Position numbers and translations under genes: made by a program. This document shows, in pieces, positions 60,901 through 64,000 of a stretch of DNA of 64,000 nucleotides. Numbering within the stretch: the stretch's first letter is position 1; each line of letters begins with the position of its first letter. The notes under the pieces were generated by a model. It saw only the letters and a program-made list of their open reading frames with translations, did not search any database and was not told where the DNA came from. This DNA comes from Rhizoclosmatium globosum (Eukaryota > Chytridiomycota > Chytridiomycetes > Chytridiales > Chytriomycetaceae), in assembly GCA_002104985.1 (NCBI GenBank), contig MCGO01000052.1:1-64000 (forward strand). Direction: 5' to 3'.

Positions 60901-62515
60901 AGTCATGCCGTCAGTGCTTCAGACTTTCTTGTCACGAACCTTCCTAACGTAACTGCTCGCTGCAGTTGACATTCAATGGCCTCTATGCTGGCCTTCTCTC
61001 TGCCGTAAGCTTTATTTTGTTCTTTTCACTTTTAAGTCACTGACTCTCTTGCCCAGTCAAATAATGTATCCAATCCCGCCAACTATTTCTTCACGTACTT
61101 TCCCGCCCAGAATCCAACAGGTCCAGAATCCAGCGTCTTCTTATCTGGTTAATGGAGGTCCAGGCTGCTCTTCTCAGGACGGATCTTGGATTGAAAACGG
61201 ACCTGTCAGAATGAATGCTGATGGCAGTTTTTCAGCAAACCCTTTCTCGTGGCATAATCAGGCGAACTTGCTTTACGGTGAGTTTCCTTTTATCTTCACA
61301 ATGCTTTCTAAATATCGCTCCAATCAGTGGATCAACCCCTTGGAACTGGGTTCTCGTTGGATTCCATCAACCAACCATTCTCGGAAGCTGCTTTGGCCGG
61401 ATACTTCAAGACCTTCTTGAATAATTTTGTCACTGTTTTTCCAGACCTCAAGTCCAACGAGATTTATCTGGCAGGAGAGTCATACGCTGGAATCTACATC
61501 CCAAACATTGCAACCACTTTGATCAAGGCCCAAAACTGGACCGGCACCAATGCCGCTATCAACCTAAAGGTATTGCCCTCGGAAACCCATCGCTGGATGG
61601 CATGCAAAACCTATTCCCTCCCTTTGAACAACTCGACAAGTTCAACTTTTTCAGTGACACAAAGTTCTTTGACAAACCTGGCGGCATCGCCGTTAAAGCA
61701 CAAGCACAAGCTCACGTCCAAGAGTGTCGCGACTTGTTTGCACAAGGCATCGATGCATTCCCACCAAAGAACTGTTATGTAAGCGGACTCCTGAACGACT
61801 GGTACAAGTCCGATCCAAGACACACAACGTATGGTGTGAACAACACCTGTTTCAGCGCGTACAACATTGACACCGAAGTTCCTTGCACTGGTCCAGATCT
61901 GCCCGACTTTGCCTCCATCAACCAACTATCCCGATACCTCAACACTGAATCCGTCCAACGCGCACTCCACGTCCGCGATGCGCTTCCAAGCAATTTCAAA
62001 TGGAGCTTATGCGCAAACGAATTGAACCTCGCTGATGAATGGACCACATCCTCCACACCCTTGCTCGACTCTCTCGTGTCCTCGAACGTGAAAGTTGTGG
62101 TTTACAATGGAGACCGCGACAGTCTTGCAAATTATATCGGGACGGAACGGATTCTTGCAAATGTTTCTTGGGCGGGTGCATATGGCTTCCAGAATGGATC
62201 AATGGATTGGAGAGTGAAGTCTGCTGTCGGTGGTAAAATCTGGAGTGAGCGTGGTTGACGTATATTCGAGTTGCCGATGCGGGGCATCAGGTTCCGTCGG
62301 ATAAACCGGAGGCGGCGGTTGGGATTCTCGAGAACTGTTTTCGGTGGGAGACGATTGAATGGTCAAGGAACTACGACTGTTCCGATGCAGAGAATTCTTC
62401 TAGTTCTTTGGCTGCTACTATTTTGTCAGGAACATCCAGTTTACTTGTGACGAGAACTGTGTCAGTTATTCCCAGCGTTTATGGTGCTGATGTTCCCCAA
62501 GACCATCACAAATAG
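60901..62515 (+). CDS. serine carboxypeptidase (peptidase family S10)
   Basis: Secreted or vacuolar S10 peptidases remove C-terminal residues from peptides (family knowledge). The first supported exon reads SDFLVTNLPNVTARCS and TFNGLYAGLL. After an intron come NYFFTYFPAQNPTGPES, NGGPGCSSQDGSWIENGP (oxyanion region), GTGFSLDSINQPFSE, LAGESYAGIYIPNIA (catalytic Ser near 61483), VVVYNGDRDSLANYIG (Asp near 62110) and VADAGHQVPSDKPEAA (His near 62287). All three catalytic residues are present. Single-base losses fall near 60965, 61140, 61570 and 62250. The tail is Ser/Thr-rich and open in two frames (stops 62515 and 62726); the second contains PTGAPALVTPQLYS and a hydrophobic end, possibly a GPI signal. 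The signal peptide is not located. Confidence 0.85.
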
Positions 62516-62870
62516 CTTGGGAGCTGTGACTGTTGTTTCTGATTATCTTGGAGTTTTTCCTGCAGCGATCGTTCCCACTGGAGCACCTGCACTGGTTACA
62601 CCGCAGTTGTATTCCTTGGCCTCATCTATCATTCCGCTTTTTTGTTTGCATTCTCGCATTATTTCTTTTCTGATTTGTTTCATTATCATGAGCGTTAAAA
62701 ATATAGAATGCATTTTGTTTCTATAATGAAATCTCTTGAGTTTTGGTATGTTAATTGGAGCAAACAGAATAAATTCACATCATCGATCGTTGCACCACAA
62801 TAGCATTACAGATAGACATTCATTTTCTATATAGAATCCACTTTTCATATTCCCCAGCATGATAATGACA

Positions 62871-63995
62871 TCAAATTAAAAACGACACTGCCATATTACC
62901 CACAACAATTAATCCAGTGACGACAAATACAACCCAATTCGCACCGCCGGCTTCCCATATCACACCACCCAAAGTCGGCCCAATCGTTCGCACAATCGAT
63001 GCCAAACATCCTCCCAACCCATGTATCAGCCCATACTGCGTCTCAGGCACAGAATCCGTTATCAACATGACGACAGAAAGATACGTGAGCCCATCCCCCG
63101 TTCCCATGAAACACATCAACAAAACAAGTCCATACACAGGAACCTCATATCCACCATCATGAATCTTGTTCCCAAGGCTCGAAAACGATCGCACCACAAG
63201 ACTTTGTAATTCAGACGTATCCCGACTCGCCACAGCTTCCCCAGCAGATTTCCCCAGCTCCACAAGACTCGCCTGATATTTCGTCCATCCAATCCAAACC
63301 TAAACGGCACAAAAAAAATAGCAGGAAGCATGAGCGCAACGCCAAGCCGATACGTCCATTTCGTGCCAAACACGGAATTTGTTTTGTAGTAAAACCCTTT
63401 CACGAGAATCTTCATGAATGCATAGACAAACATGGAGTTGAATGCGACTCTTTGGCTTAAATTGTATCCGCCTTTTGCGACGGGTGCGGCGGCGATGAGG
63501 GATAAGGCTGTCAAGAAAATAGCGTTTGAGAGGCAGAAGAGGGTATACAGTGAGAGAGGGACGATTGTTCGGCGAGTAAGGATGTTTAAGTACGGTCGAA
63601 TGTGTTTTGAGAAAAAGTCTTGGTTTGGGTCCATGTCTTCCTCGTCTTCGGGCTCAGAGTCTTCAGGGCTCGCAACTGTTTCAAGTGCCAGTCGCTCTTT
63701 CGTGCAGCCAAAGCAGATTCCATGGTTTCCAATTGTATTGAGTCAGTGATATCTAATTCGACACCAGATATTCGTCGTCGTGTTGCGCCAGAATCAAGGC
63801 TTTTTCTCGGGACGGCAGATAATGCTGGTGCGTATGATTCTTCACTGGAGTCAAACATGATTTGATTGTATCCTTTTGTCGATACGGCCATTTCCACAAC
63901 TTCGCCCTTTTGCCCGGGTTTGGGGGCCTGGAGACTTCGAAGACAATGATTCCACTGACAAGAGCTGTTGATACACCAATACTACAGGCCAGCAA
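62871..63995 (-). CDS. major facilitator superfamily transporter, partial (C-terminal half)
   Basis: The minus-strand gene enters from the right edge. A hydrophilic central loop (SGATRRRISGVELDITDS, then acidic SEPEDEEDMDPN) is followed by membrane segments of the second MFS half: FCLSNAIFLTALSLIAAAPVA, RLGVALMLPAIFFVPF, VYGLVLLMCFMGTGDGLTYL, SVPETQYGLIHGLGGCLAS, GPTLGGVIWEAGGANWVVFVV and a final helix ending SFLI. The GPxLGGxIWE and GLIHG patterns suit multidrug or zinc-induced-facilitator-like MFS proteins. One-base breaks fall near 63890, 63660 and 63290. The substrate is unknown, and the N-terminal half lies outside the window. Confidence 0.82.
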
Positions 63996-64000
63996 ATACG

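Overview
The window looks like nuclear DNA of a zoosporic (flagellated) true fungus, most likely Chytridiomycota. Genes are dense, short spliceosomal introns (about 42-60 nt, GTRNGT at the 5' end, CTAAY-like branch point, YAG at the 3' end) are common, and fungal families are present (a C2H2/OrsD-like protein of the telomere-linked helicase group, an LtrA-type membrane protein, a BCS1-type AAA ATPase, GPI-type cell-surface proteins). A homologue of the centriole-assembly protein STIL implies basal bodies and so a flagellated stage. The genus is not determined.

Layout: 1-2.3 kb, part of a minus-strand C2H2/OrsD-like gene running off the left edge. 2.9-7.2 kb, an NLR-type receptor (Ubl-like N-terminus, TIR, NACHT, eight WD40 repeats). 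8.2-19 kb, housekeeping genes: PEX22-like, ESS2-like, a seven-helix RGS protein, a coiled-coil protein kinase with decayed partial duplicates beside it, and a lactonase-type beta-propeller. 19-25.5 kb, an ABCC/MRP transporter and an LtrA-like protein. 25.5-29.1 kb, a tRNA-like fragment, an intact Fanzor-type RuvC nuclease gene and a small convergent ORF. 29.4-32.8 and 50.1-53.5 kb, two inverted paralogues of a secreted G8-domain protein. 33.2-37.5 kb, three tandem F-box/ZnF-UBP/DUSP genes. 37.6-46.3 kb, BCS1-like ATPase, a threonine/proline repeat surface protein, a membrane-anchored glycoside hydrolase, a 467-bp MITE with 9-bp target-site duplications, and a bZIP factor. 46.6-50.1 kb, STIL. 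53.9-60 kb, a cluster of small GPI-like secreted proteins ending in a shared YSG motif, plus tRNA-His. 60.9-64 kb, a serine carboxypeptidase and a partial MFS transporter.

The strongest candidates for unusual biology are the Fanzor gene (nine exons summing to 2601 nt, RuvC-I, -II and -III residues all present), the TIR-NACHT-WD40 receptor with near-identical repeats, and the F-box/ZnF-UBP/DUSP array, which joins an SCF adaptor motif to the regulatory modules of USP20/33-type deubiquitinases without a protease domain.

Many otherwise well-conserved genes carry single-base losses, nearly all in runs of identical bases, while several long genes carry none. The simplest reading is local consensus error in the assembly, so these genes are annotated as real genes and the breaks are noted in each entry. 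All domain calls were made by eye from translated sequence; no database search was run.
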